Shown here one piece after another: positions 23,770 to 30,779 of a stretch of 39,200 nucleotides of DNA. The notes below the pieces were generated by a model that worked only from the letters and a program-made list of their open reading frames with translations, searched no databases and was not told where the DNA came from. Origin of the DNA: an uncultured Christensenella sp. (GTDB lineage: Bacteria; Bacillota; Clostridia; Christensenellales; Pumilibacteraceae). The stretch is taken from assembly GCA_949948785.1 (NCBI GenBank), contig CATLGX010000007.1:1-39200 (forward strand), read 5' to 3'. The translations under genes were made by a program, and so were the position numbers. Position 1 is the first letter of the stretch. Every line of letters starts with the position of its first letter.

Positions 23770-25460
23770 GCTCCCTCCTGCGACGCGCAAAACTCCGCGT
23801 AGAGCGGACAATCCGCTTTAAGCGTTTCGTGCGTGCCGCGTCCGACTACTTCGCCGCCGTCGAGCACGAGTATTTCGTCGCAGCCCGATACGGCGCTGAT
23901 GCGCTGGGAAACGAATATTTTTGCGCCCGAAACGGTTTTCAAGGCGTTTATGAATTGGCGTTCGGTCTTGTAGTCGAGCGCCGACGTCGCGTCGTCGAAG
24001 AGATACAAAATATTGTCGCGCATGAGCGCGCGCGCAATGTTGACGCGTTGGCGCTGCCCGCCAGAAAGATTTTTGCCGCCTGCCGCGACGTGTCCGTCCA
24101 AACCGTGTGAAGCGAGGAGTTCGCCTGCCTGTGCAAGTTCGAGCGCGCGTTTTTCGCGTTCTTCTGTCGCGTCGGGGGCGGCTATTCTGAGGTTTTTATC
24201 GAGCGTGCCCGCAACGACGGCGGCGCGTTGCGGCACGTAGCCGATGTTTCCGCGCACAACGTCGGCGCGGTAGCGCGACGCGGGCTTGCCGCAAAAATAT
24301 ATCTCGCCGTCATTAGGCGAGTAAAAACGTTCGATTAGATTTATAATCGTCGTTTTGCCGCTGCCCGTTCCGCCGATTATGCCGAGCGTCTTATCCTTTT
24401 CGAGAGAAAACGACACGCCGCGGACGTCGTAGTCGCCGTCGTAGGCGAAACTTACGTTGTCGAAGCGCACGACTTCACGCGCGTCTATATCGACGTCGGT
24501 TTCGTCGCCGTCCTCCGGCAGAGGCGCGTCGAGAATTTCGTTTATTCGTGCGGCGCATGCCGACGAACGCGTGAATATGGTAAATACGTTGCCTATTGCG
24601 ACGATTGCGAAAAACGCCTGCGTCATGTAATTTATGAGCGCGACGAGTTCGCCCTGCGAAAGCCCGCCGTTTTCGACCTTTACGCCGCCGAACCACAGCG
24701 TGGCTATTATTGCGAGATTTACGACTGCAAACGCGAGCGGTGTGAGAAGCGCCGACAGCCGCGCCGCCGAAATATTGGTTTTTGCGGTGTTGTCGGCGGC
24801 TTTTTCAAACTCCGCTTTTGCGTGCGCCTGTTTGGAAAACGCGCGTATTACCCGAGCGCCGCCGAGCGACTGCGCCGACAGCCGCGCGGTCTCGTCGAGC
24901 GTTTTTTGTGCTTTTTTTATTCGCGGCAACGTGATTTTGAGCACGCACGACATAATGCAGGCGAGAGTTAGCGCCATTGCGAGGAAGATTAGCGCGAGTA
25001 TCGGGTCGATAATCACGCTCATGACAAAAGCGCCTATTATGACAAACGGAGTGCGCAAAGCGAGCCGCAAAGTCATATTAAGCGTGTTTTGGCAGTAAAC
25101 GGTGTCCGACGTCAGCCTTGTAACAAGCGACGCGCCGCCTATTCTGTCGTGCGTTGCGGCGGGCAGAGCGTTAATGCGTTTAAACGTATTTTCACGCAGT
25201 CGCGTGCCGAAAAACAATGCGACTTTGGACGCGAGATATTGACCCGTAACGGAAATTGCAAAGCCGCCGACGGCGAGCGCGGCGATTATTACGCAGTATT
25301 TTATAACGTACGTTTTATCGCCGTCCGCAATGCCTATGTCTATAACGTTTGCGACTATCAGAGGCACCGCGAGTTCGGCGATAGCTTCTATCAGCTTGCA
25401 CAGCGGCGCGGCAATCGCTCCGACCGTCTTTCCTTTTATGAATTTTATCAGTTTGAACAT
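23766..25460 (-). CDS. ABC exporter, permease-ATPase half transporter (degenerate Walker B subunit)
   Basis: Half transporter of 564 residues with a six-helix domain and an ATPase domain: Walker A GGTGSGKT, canonical signature LSGGQRQ, and Walker B LYLFDDATSALD, where Asp replaces the catalytic Glu. Together with its partner this gives one functional and one degenerate ATP site. A longer frame exists from TTG 25496, but that codon lies in the -35 box. The ATG at 25460 follows the -10 box by 7 nt and has no Shine-Dalgarno site, so the operon's mRNA is probably leaderless. It is divergent from the CorC-like gene. Confidence 0.92.
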   Translation of the reverse strand: MFKLIKFIKGKTVGAIAAPLCKLIEAIAELAVPLIVANVIDIGIADGDKTYVIKYCVIIAALAVGGFAISVTGQYLASKVALFFGTRLRENTFKRINALPAATHDRIGGASLVTRLTSDTVYCQNTLNMTLRLALRTPFVIIGAFVMSVIIDPILALIFLAMALTLACIMSCVLKITLPRIKKAQKTLDETARLSAQSLGGARVIRAFSKQAHAKAEFEKAADNTAKTNISAARLSALLTPLAFAVVNLAIIATLWFGGVKVENGGLSQGELVALINYMTQAFFAIVAIGNVFTIFTRSSACAARINEILDAPLPEDGDETDVDIDAREVVRFDNVSFAYDGDYDVRGVSFSLEKDKTLGIIGGTGSGKTTIINLIERFYSPNDGEIYFCGKPASRYRADVVRGNIGYVPQRAAVVAGTLDKNLRIAAPDATEEREKRALELAQAGELLASHGLDGHVAAGGKNLSGGQRQRVNIARALMRDNILYLFDDATSALDYKTERQFINALKTVSGAKIFVSQRISAVSGCDEILVLDGGEVVGRGTHETLKADCPLYAEFCASQEGA

Positions 25461-25467
25461 CGCTAAT

Positions 25468-25496
25468 ATTATATAAAGTATGTTCGTCGTTGTCAA
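25468..25496 (-). promoter_or_regulatory. Promoter of the ABC exporter operon
   Basis: A consensus TTGACA (25496-25491) and TATAAT (25473-25468) on the minus strand are 17 nt apart. The start codon begins 7 nt after the -10 box. Confidence 0.9.
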
Positions 25497-25533
25497 GCCG
25501 ATACGGCGCGTGCCGTGCGTCGCATGTTAATAC

Positions 25534-25562
25534 TTGACAGCAAAACGCATATATGTTATAAT
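25534..25562 (+). promoter_or_regulatory. Promoter of the CorC/HlyC-family gene
   Basis: A consensus TTGACA (25534-25539) and TATAAT (25557-25562) are 17 nt apart. A leader of about 35 nt with GGGAGAG follows. Confidence 0.92.
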
Positions 25563-25602
25563 GTTACGTACAATAATTCCCAAGGGAGAGTAAAGCGTCC
25601 GA

Positions 25603-26886
25603 ATGGACCCATCTAATTTAGCGTCCGCAATGTCATCTACGCAGATAGGTATGCTTATAGCGCTTGTTGCGCTTGTGCTTCTGTCTGCGTTTTTTTCGTC
25701 GTCGGAGACGGCGTTCACCACAATCAGCCGCGTGCGGTTGCACACTCTCGAATCCAACGGAGTCAAGTGGGCAAAGCGCGCAGGCAAGATGATTGACAGT
25801 TACGATAAGCTGATAACTACCATACTTATCGGGAACAACATCGTTAATATTGTCGGCTCGTCGCTTGCAACGGTGTTTTTCACAAGCGTCATATTGGACG
25901 GTTCGACGGCGGTTACCGTATCCACCGTCGTGATGACGCTCGCCGTCCTTATATTCGGCGAGATAACGCCGAAAACTCTTGCCAAAGAACATCCCGAAGG
26001 CATGGTTCGCGCGTTTGTCAATATTATTTGGTTACTCGAAATTCTGCTTTTCCCGCTGACCTGGATTTTCTCGATGTGGAAAAAGCTGCTGTTAAAAGTT
26101 TTCAAATTCAAAAAATCGCCGGGCATAACCGAAGATGAGCTTTTGACTTACGTCGAGACGGCGCACAGCGAGGGCGGTATAGACGAGCACGAATCGGAAC
26201 TTATACGCTCGGCAATCGAGTTCGAGGACCTCGACGTGGGCGACATAATGGTTCACCGCGTGGGCGTGGTCGCCGTGTCCGAGACCGCCGACATGGATGA
26301 AGTGGCAAAGGCGTTCCGAGACAACGGGTATTCGCGCATCCCCGTTTACAGCGGCACTATCGATACGGTCGTGGGCGTTATCCACGAAAAGGATTTTCTG
26401 CTCGCATACCTCGACGGTGCGAAGAGCTTTGAAAAATGTATACAGCCGACCGTTTGCCTATCCGCCAACATGAAGATTTCGGCGGCGTTGCGTATGATGC
26501 AAAAGGGCAAGATACACATGGCTATCGTCGTCGACGAGTACGGCGGCACGAGCGGTATAATAACAATGGAAGATATTCTCGAAGAGCTTGTAGGCGAAAT
26601 TTACGACGAGCACGACGAGATTGAAGAGTTTATCAAAAAAACCTCCGACAATACTTTTGTCATAAACGGAAATGCTCCGCTCCTCGATGCGTTCGATTAT
26701 ATGGACGTCGACATCAAAGAGGAGTTCGAGTCGTCGTCCGTCGGCGGATGGATTACCGAACTTATGGAAAAAATCCCCGTTGCGGGCGAAAAGATAGATT
26801 ACGAAAACTTGCATATCGTGGTTACGCGCTCCACCGCGAAGCGCGTCGCCGAGGTGCAAATCACCGTTCAAAAAGAAGAGGAATAA
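25603..26886 (+). CDS. HlyC/CorC (CNNM-like) membrane protein with CBS pair
   Basis: A 427-residue membrane protein of the hemolysin-C/CorC type, members of which affect Mg, Co or other cation efflux. The DUF21/CNNM domain covers about residues 10-190, with the GNNIVNI motif in its second helix region. A pair of CBS domains follows (about 205-330, including DIMVHRVGVVAV and HMAIVVDEYGGTSGIITMEDILEELVGEI in two parts). The small CorC_HlyC domain ends the protein (about 345-427). The older name hemolysin is not evidence of haemolytic activity. Ion specificity cannot be read from the sequence. Confidence 0.93.
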   Translation: MDPSNLASAMSSTQIGMLIALVALVLLSAFFSSSETAFTTISRVRLHTLESNGVKWAKRAGKMIDSYDKLITTILIGNNIVNIVGSSLATVFFTSVILDGSTAVTVSTVVMTLAVLIFGEITPKTLAKEHPEGMVRAFVNIIWLLEILLFPLTWIFSMWKKLLLKVFKFKKSPGITEDELLTYVETAHSEGGIDEHESELIRSAIEFEDLDVGDIMVHRVGVVAVSETADMDEVAKAFRDNGYSRIPVYSGTIDTVVGVIHEKDFLLAYLDGAKSFEKCIQPTVCLSANMKISAALRMMQKGKIHMAIVVDEYGGTSGIITMEDILEELVGEIYDEHDEIEEFIKKTSDNTFVINGNAPLLDAFDYMDVDIKEEFESSSVGGWITELMEKIPVAGEKIDYENLHIVVTRSTAKRVAEVQITVQKEEE

Positions 26887-26895
26887 GTACAGTAT

Positions 26896-26926
26896 AAAAA
26901 GCGCCGTTGTCGTACGGCGCTTTTTT
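26896..26926. terminator. Bidirectional terminator between convergent genes
   Basis: AAAAAGCGCCGT/ACGGCGCTTTTT forms a perfect 12-bp stem with a 6-nt loop. It has T6 on the plus strand and A5/T5 for the minus strand, and serves both the CorC-like and TtcA-like genes. Confidence 0.94.
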
Positions 26927-26936
26927 CGTGCACGGG

Positions 26937-27677
26937 TTATCGTTTGTTTGTAAACTCTTCGAACAGCTTTGCGAGGTTGTTCCGTTCGGGGTTCATGATT
27001 GCGCCATGAACGCGCTCGAACGCGAACGGCGCGATATTGTTCATGTAGTCTATAAGTCCTTTCATAGTTTCGCGCTTGGTTTTGCCGTCGGCGGGGCAGG
27101 GGTTTTTTATTACGGGCAGTCCGTTCTCGTTTACGAACGCCGCCGTTTCTTTTTCGCGTACGTATAGGAGCGGGCGAATAAGTTTTATGCCGGAGCGGTC
27201 GAGAAAAGAGCGCGGCGGCAGAGTGTTGAGCCGTCCCTCGAAAATCAGACCGAGAAGAAAGGTTTCCACCGCGTCGTCGGCATTATGTCCGAGAGCGAGC
27301 ACGTTATAGCCGAGTTCGTTGAGCTTGCCGTCAAGCGCGCCGCGCCGCATTTTCGCGCACAGCGAGCACGGGTTTTTCTCCTTGCGCGCGTCGAACACGA
27401 CCGGCTGTATTTCCGTTTTGACAATGTGCAACGGCACGTTAAGCTCGGCGCACAGCGGTTCGAGCGGCGAAAAGTCCGCGCCTGCGCCGGGGTCGATTAC
27501 GACGGCGCACAGCTCGAACGGACTCGTGCAGAACCGCCGATACGCGGCAAGCCCCGCGAGAAGCGCCAAAGAATCCTTGCCGCCCGACAGCCCGACGGCA
27601 ACGCGGTCGCCCTCGGCAATCATCGAAAAGTCGGCGTCGCACCGACGTATGAAAGATAACAACTTTTGAAGCTTCAT
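26937..27677 (-). CDS. TtcA-family tRNA 2-thiolation protein
   Basis: PP-loop ATPase of 246 residues that in the TtcA family adenylates and thiolates a tRNA cytidine. The PP-loop SGGKDS is at residues 31-36. A CxxC pair (Cys105, Cys108 in NPCSLC) and a later Cys in NPCPADGK match the three cysteines that hold the 4Fe-4S cluster in TtcA. The LGHNADDAVET segment is typical. In Bacillota the exact substrate of this branch is not settled. TATAAT ends 8 nt before the ATG with no Shine-Dalgarno site, again suggesting a leaderless message. Confidence 0.87.
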   Translation of the reverse strand: MKLQKLLSFIRRCDADFSMIAEGDRVAVGLSGGKDSLALLAGLAAYRRFCTSPFELCAVVIDPGAGADFSPLEPLCAELNVPLHIVKTEIQPVVFDARKEKNPCSLCAKMRRGALDGKLNELGYNVLALGHNADDAVETFLLGLIFEGRLNTLPPRSFLDRSGIKLIRPLLYVREKETAAFVNENGLPVIKNPCPADGKTKRETMKGLIDYMNNIAPFAFERVHGAIMNPERNNLAKLFEEFTNKR

Positions 27678-27685
27678 TTGCGTGT

Positions 27686-27714
27686 ATTATACAATAAACC
27701 GCTGCGCAAAGCAA
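27686..27714 (-). promoter_or_regulatory. Promoter of the TtcA-family gene
   Basis: TTGCTT (27714-27709) and TATAAT (27691-27686) on the minus strand are 17 nt apart. The ATG starts 8 nt beyond the -10 box. Confidence 0.65.
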
Positions 27715-27756
27715 CCGTTTGCGGCAACCGTCGCACGCGGCGGTTACCGCAAACGC

Positions 27757-27960
27757 TCACAGCATGCGCGGGTCGTCCGTTCGCTCCAAAAGATAATCGA
27801 GCGATACCCCGAAGTAATCGGCAATCGCTATAAGCGTGCTGTAATCGGCTTCGCGCTCGTTGGACTCGTAACGGCTTATGCTGTTTTGGTTCATGTTCAA
27901 GTCGATTGCAAGCTTTATCTGCGTGATTCCGCGTGATTTTCGTAACTCTTTAAGGCGCAT
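27757..27960 (-). CDS. Second Xre-family transcriptional repressor (67 aa)
   Basis: Single helix-turn-helix protein: RGITQIKLAIDLNMNQNSIS is the HTH core, and SLDYLLER ends the domain. It resembles the 3.5-kb Xre protein in length and plan, but its recognition segment (SISRYESNER) differs, as do its operators. An upstream in-frame TTG (27972) overlaps the plus-strand -35 box and lies only 1 nt past this gene's own -10 box, so the ATG at 27960 is chosen; the leader is then about 7 nt with no Shine-Dalgarno site. It is divergent from the 28.0-kb membrane protein, which it probably controls together with itself. Confidence 0.9.
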   Translation of the reverse strand: MRLKELRKSRGITQIKLAIDLNMNQNSISRYESNEREADYSTLIAIADYFGVSLDYLLERTDDPRML

Positions 27961-27965
27961 TATGC

Positions 27966-27994
27966 TTGACAATATTATACCACTTAGGTATAAT
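27966..27994 (+). promoter_or_regulatory. Promoter of the 28.0-kb membrane protein, overlapping operator 1
   Basis: A consensus TTGACA (27966-27971) and TATAAT (27989-27994) are 17 nt apart. A TGGTATAAT extended -10 box for the Xre gene (27982-27974, minus strand) sits in the same spacer, so the two promoters overlap back to back. Confidence 0.88.
27974..27994. promoter_or_regulatory. Operator 1 of the second Xre module
   Basis: ATTATACC and GGTATAAT form perfect 8-bp arms around ACTTA. The palindrome holds the -10 boxes of both divergent promoters. Confidence 0.7.
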
Positions 27995-27996
27995 AA

Positions 27997-28019
27997 TATT
28001 ATCCCGATACGGGATAATA
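27997..28019. promoter_or_regulatory. Operator 2 of the second Xre module
   Basis: A perfect 10+3+10 palindrome with arms TATTATCCCG and CGGGATAATA. It lies 24 bp centre-to-centre from operator 1 and across the expected plus-strand transcription start. Confidence 0.8.
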
Positions 28020-28040
28020 CAAACGTGAGAGATAGCTGTT

Positions 28041-29174
28041 ATGGACGTTACTTATTTGGCTGCCGATATCGCCGTTATAGCTGCGGCGTTCTTTTTGGGC
28101 TTGTTTGCGGGCGGCAACCGCAAAGCGTATAGCTCGCTGACGTTTTGCGGGATAGGGTATTTGACGGTCGTTGCGCTGTTCGGCAGCGGCGGTAATTTCG
28201 ATTTTTACATGCTTGTGCCGGCGCTGTTTTCCGTGGTTATCGCCGCGGCGGTTATGCTCATGCTGTTAAACGGGAGCAAGTCTATCGTCTTTTTTGCTTG
28301 GGTGCTTGCCGTTATATTTTCGGCATGGATGGTATTTGAAACCGTTTTCTTCGGGGGAATTACCGACTATTACGGCAATGCGGCGATAGGCGCGGTCATG
28401 ACGGTGTTTGCTTCGCTGTTGCTGTGCGCCGTCGTCGGGTTCACGGTCGCCGCGACGGTGATTAGGAAAAAGCGCAGAGCGGTCGGGTTTTTCGATAAAG
28501 CTCCGGCTGCGGACGGGAGCGACGGCGGCGGTTACGTTGCCTATCGGGTCGAGCACAAAGGCTGTACGGTGTGCGCAATCGTTTTGGGCGCGTTGTCGTA
28601 CGCCGCGGCTCTACTCGGGTTGCGCGCCGTGTTTGCCGAAATAAATATCGCCGATATGGCGACGGAGGTAATGATTGTCGCGTTTGTAATCATGGCGCTG
28701 AGCGGCGTAGCGTCGTGGCTTTTGATGCGATACGTGTATCGGGAGGGGTACGAGGGCAATGCCGTAACGACGGCGATGTACGTTTGGACTTGGATACCCG
28801 CGGTAATCGTTATTGCCGTCATCGTCGTCGCAATGCTCATAATGTGCGCGTTTACCGACGAGCAGCTGTCAGTCAAGTTCAATAAGAAGTGCTTCAAGGT
28901 CGTAGACGAAAACGGCGAGGTGCGCACGATAGAAAAGCTGACCGCCGACATGTACGAAAAATGCAAGGACGACCGCGGCGATTGGTGGGTAACGGCAGAC
29001 GGCGGCAGGTCGTTCAGAAAATGCGGCGCGTACGTTTTGGAGGACGAGGACGGCAAAAAGACAAACGTGCGCGACCCGTACGACACCGATTCCGGCAGAC
29101 CGTTGACCGTTGTAGACGACAAGGGCGAGATATACGACGTCGATAATTTCGGCGAGGCGACAAAGCGCGAGTAG
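28041..29174 (+). CDS. Multi-pass membrane protein with soluble C-terminal domain, function unknown
   Basis: This 377-residue protein has about eight hydrophobic segments within residues 1-273, then a soluble, charged tail of about 100 residues (from DEQLSVKFNKKCF). The tail contains two Asp/Glu-Gly turns within KVVDENGEVRTI and TVVDDKGEIYDV, suggesting a small duplicated beta unit. No transporter or enzyme motif was recognised. A weak GAGAGA site lies upstream of the ATG. It stands alone, divergent from the Xre repressor, and its promoter is covered by both palindromes. It has no visible similarity to the zinc-ribbon proteins of the other Xre module. Confidence 0.75.
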   Translation: MDVTYLAADIAVIAAAFFLGLFAGGNRKAYSSLTFCGIGYLTVVALFGSGGNFDFYMLVPALFSVVIAAAVMLMLLNGSKSIVFFAWVLAVIFSAWMVFETVFFGGITDYYGNAAIGAVMTVFASLLLCAVVGFTVAATVIRKKRRAVGFFDKAPAADGSDGGGYVAYRVEHKGCTVCAIVLGALSYAAALLGLRAVFAEINIADMATEVMIVAFVIMALSGVASWLLMRYVYREGYEGNAVTTAMYVWTWIPAVIVIAVIVVAMLIMCAFTDEQLSVKFNKKCFKVVDENGEVRTIEKLTADMYEKCKDDRGDWWVTADGGRSFRKCGAYVLEDEDGKKTNVRDPYDTDSGRPLTVVDDKGEIYDVDNFGEATKRE

Positions 29175-29209
29175 TAACAGGCTGTTTATGCCGCAAAGCA
29201 TTGCTTGGA

Positions 29210-29261
29210 TTTCTGTCGTGTGTTTACTGCCGTTATTTGTTCATTGTTTCACCCGAATAAA
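29210..29261. repeat. Dispersed direct repeat, copy A
   Basis: Contains TGTCGTGTGTTTACTGCCGT followed by TATTTGTTCATTGTTTCACC. It matches copies B and C with scattered mismatches. Confidence 0.85.
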
Positions 29262-29570
29262 GCCGTCTCCTCGGGAGAGGGGCGCGTTTGCGGGGGGGGG
29301 GCGGTATAGAAAATGAAAAATGAATAGTTAATAGTGAAAGACTGCGGGCTTACGCCCTAGTTCCTTCGCTTGTGCTCAGGAGGACATAATACAAGCGGTA
29401 TTGTTTTTATTTTGTATTTATTTTATCAGAAGAGTTACGCTTCGCTTCTTATATTCCCCTTTATGGAAAAGTGCCCCGAATGGGCAGATGAGATTTGCAA
29501 CGCGCGGCTTTTTGATTTGCATATGAAAGAACGTTACAACGACCACCAATGGCTCGCTTTTGCTCGCCAC

Positions 29571-29590
29571 CCCCCTCCCAACGGAGGGGG
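29571..29590. repeat. GC-rich hairpin 1 of the island
   Basis: CCCCCTCC and GGAGGGGG pair perfectly around CAAC. Confidence 0.85.
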
Positions 29591-29621
29591 CATAGAATGG
29601 CATTGCCTAAATAAATGGTTG

Positions 29622-29645
29622 CACCCCCTCCAACGGGAGGGGGTG
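29622..29645. repeat. GC-rich hairpin 2 of the island
   Basis: CACCCCCTCC and GGAGGGGGTG pair perfectly (10 bp) around AACG. It lies about 50 bp from hairpin 1 and shares its stem core. Confidence 0.85.
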
Positions 29646-29740
29646 TCCGCAGTGCGGGGGTGGTTGTACAAATGAATAATATATACACCCATCGTCGCGT
29701 TGCGACATCTTTCTTTTTGCGCCCAAAGAGAAAAAGGCCG

Positions 29741-29798
29741 GCACCGCCTGTTTCTGTCGTGTGTTTACTGCCGTTATAGTCGTTTTGTTGCGCCCGAA
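29741..29798. repeat. Dispersed direct repeat, copy B
   Basis: Shares TGTCGTGTGTTTACTGCCGT with copy A. It shares GCACCGCCTG upstream with copy C (GCACAGCCTG there). Confidence 0.85.
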
Positions 29799-30042
29799 GA
29801 GCGACATTACCTTAGTAACTCTGCGAAGCTATTTTGGACGCGGCTTGCTCATCCTTTTTGCGTCAGCCAATGTGGGATGTGCCGCGGAGCGGGGATATAA
29901 TAAATAATAGATACGAGATAATAAGTATGGGATGACGCCCGGATTACTTACGATGTTATGAATGACATATCAGAATGTTGCCGTTCTTACAATGTTATTT
30001 TGAGCGTAAGCGAAGAATCCGAGCAAGCTACGCGAGCCGCAG

Positions 30043-30100
30043 GCACAGCCTGAGTTTGTCGTGTGTTTACAGCCGTTATTTGTCCATTGTTTTACCCGAT
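30043..30100. repeat. Dispersed direct repeat, copy C
   Basis: Contains TGTCGTGTGTTTACAGCCGT, then TATTTGTCCATTGTTTTACC. It lies just upstream of the iron operon promoter. Confidence 0.85.
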
Positions 30101-30148
30101 TAAAATTTGTACATCCCAAAAAAATTTGCGAAAAAAGTGTTAAATAGC

Positions 30149-30177
30149 TTGACACCGCGACGCCTATTATTTATAAT
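30149..30177 (+). promoter_or_regulatory. Promoter of the feo operon
   Basis: A consensus TTGACA (30149-30154) and TATAAT (30172-30177) are 17 nt apart. Confidence 0.93.
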
Positions 30178-30184
30178 AGCATTA

Positions 30185-30223
30185 TTGGTTGCCTATTGCT
30201 AACCAAAGTTGCTTATTGCGAAC
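30185..30223 (+). promoter_or_regulatory. Candidate iron-responsive operator at the feo transcription start
   Basis: TTGGTT (30185-30190) and AACCAA (30201-30206) form an inverted repeat. The 16-mer GTTGC(C/T)TATTGC(T/G)AAC occurs twice, at 30188-30203 and 30208-30223. The site starts about 8 nt after the -10 box. The layout recalls DtxR-type metal-repressor sites more than Fur boxes, but this is only a resemblance. Confidence 0.5.
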
Positions 30224-30255
30224 GCTGTGAAAATAATAATTGGGAGGTATTAGTC

Positions 30256-30477
30256 GTGCCGCTTGCTTTGGCTAAACAAGGCGATGTATTGAGAGTCGTA
30301 AAAGTGTCGGGAGATAACGGCGTCTGTCGTCATCTCGAAAACCTCGGCATAACGTCGGGCGCGGAAATCACGCTGTTGTCGTTTGACAAGGGCAATATGA
30401 TTGTGCGCGTTCGTGATTCGCGCTTGGCGCTCGACCGCAACGTCGCGCGCTCGGTTATAGTGCGTCCGATAGAGTAA
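30256..30477 (+). CDS. feoA: Ferrous iron transport protein A (first copy)
   Basis: Small SH3-like cytoplasmic protein (73 residues) that assists FeoB. The FeoA pattern is visible: a VVKVSGDNGVCRHLENLGI segment, then GAEITLLS and the C-terminal LALDRNVARSVIV. The start is GTG at 30256, preferred over an upstream in-frame start because TGGGAGG lies 8 nt before it and the product then begins as FeoA does. It is the first gene of the feo operon; tandem feoA genes before feoB are common in Clostridia. Confidence 0.9.
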   Translation: MPLALAKQGDVLRVVKVSGDNGVCRHLENLGITSGAEITLLSFDKGNMIVRVRDSRLALDRNVARSVIVRPIE

Positions 30478-30539
30478 AAAATTTTTTGCCGTGCGGTTCG
30501 CAATTGCGAACTTAAAATTTTGCGGAAAGGAGGTATGTT

Positions 30540-30779
30540 GTGGAAAAGCCGTTATCAGAATTTAAACCCGACGAGTGTGGAATGGTTGTAAAAGTCGGCG
30601 GCGAAGGGCGTATTCGGCGGAGGTTGTTCGATATGGGAATAACGCCCGGCGCGGTTGTTACTATGCGCAAGGCCGCGCCGCTCGGCGACCCCGTGGAGGT
30701 GCGTTTGCGCGGATACGAGCTTACGCTCCGTAAGAGCGAGGCGGCGTGCGTAATCGTATCGGAGGAGGACGCCGAATGA
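30540..30779 (+). CDS. feoA: Ferrous iron transport protein A (second copy)
   Basis: A 79-residue FeoA-domain protein with the family segments GRIRRRLFDMGITPGAVV and a C-terminal LRGYELTLRKSEA. It begins with GTG, with AAAGGAGG 6 nt upstream. It differs clearly from the first copy, so the pair is an old duplication rather than a recent one. Its stop overlaps the feoB start. Confidence 0.92.
   Translation: MEKPLSEFKPDECGMVVKVGGEGRIRRRLFDMGITPGAVVTMRKAAPLGDPVEVRLRGYELTLRKSEAACVIVSEEDAE

Larger units (their letters stand above)
29175..30148. repeat. Gene-free island of about 1 kb with several repeat types
   Basis: Short open frames here (for example 29370-29675) lack ribosome binding sites and run through repeats. 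The island holds a palindrome after AAAGCC (29261-29280), a run of ten G (29292-29301), two perfect hairpins (29571-29590 and 29622-29645), three copies of a roughly 48-nt direct repeat, and AT-rich filler. Nothing resembling a transposase was found. It separates the second Xre module from the iron operon. Confidence 0.75.

Noticed and set aside
29370-29675. Small protein-coding gene of about 100 codons
   Set aside because: It has no ribosome binding site or promoter, runs through perfect hairpins and repeats, and its product has no protein-like pattern.
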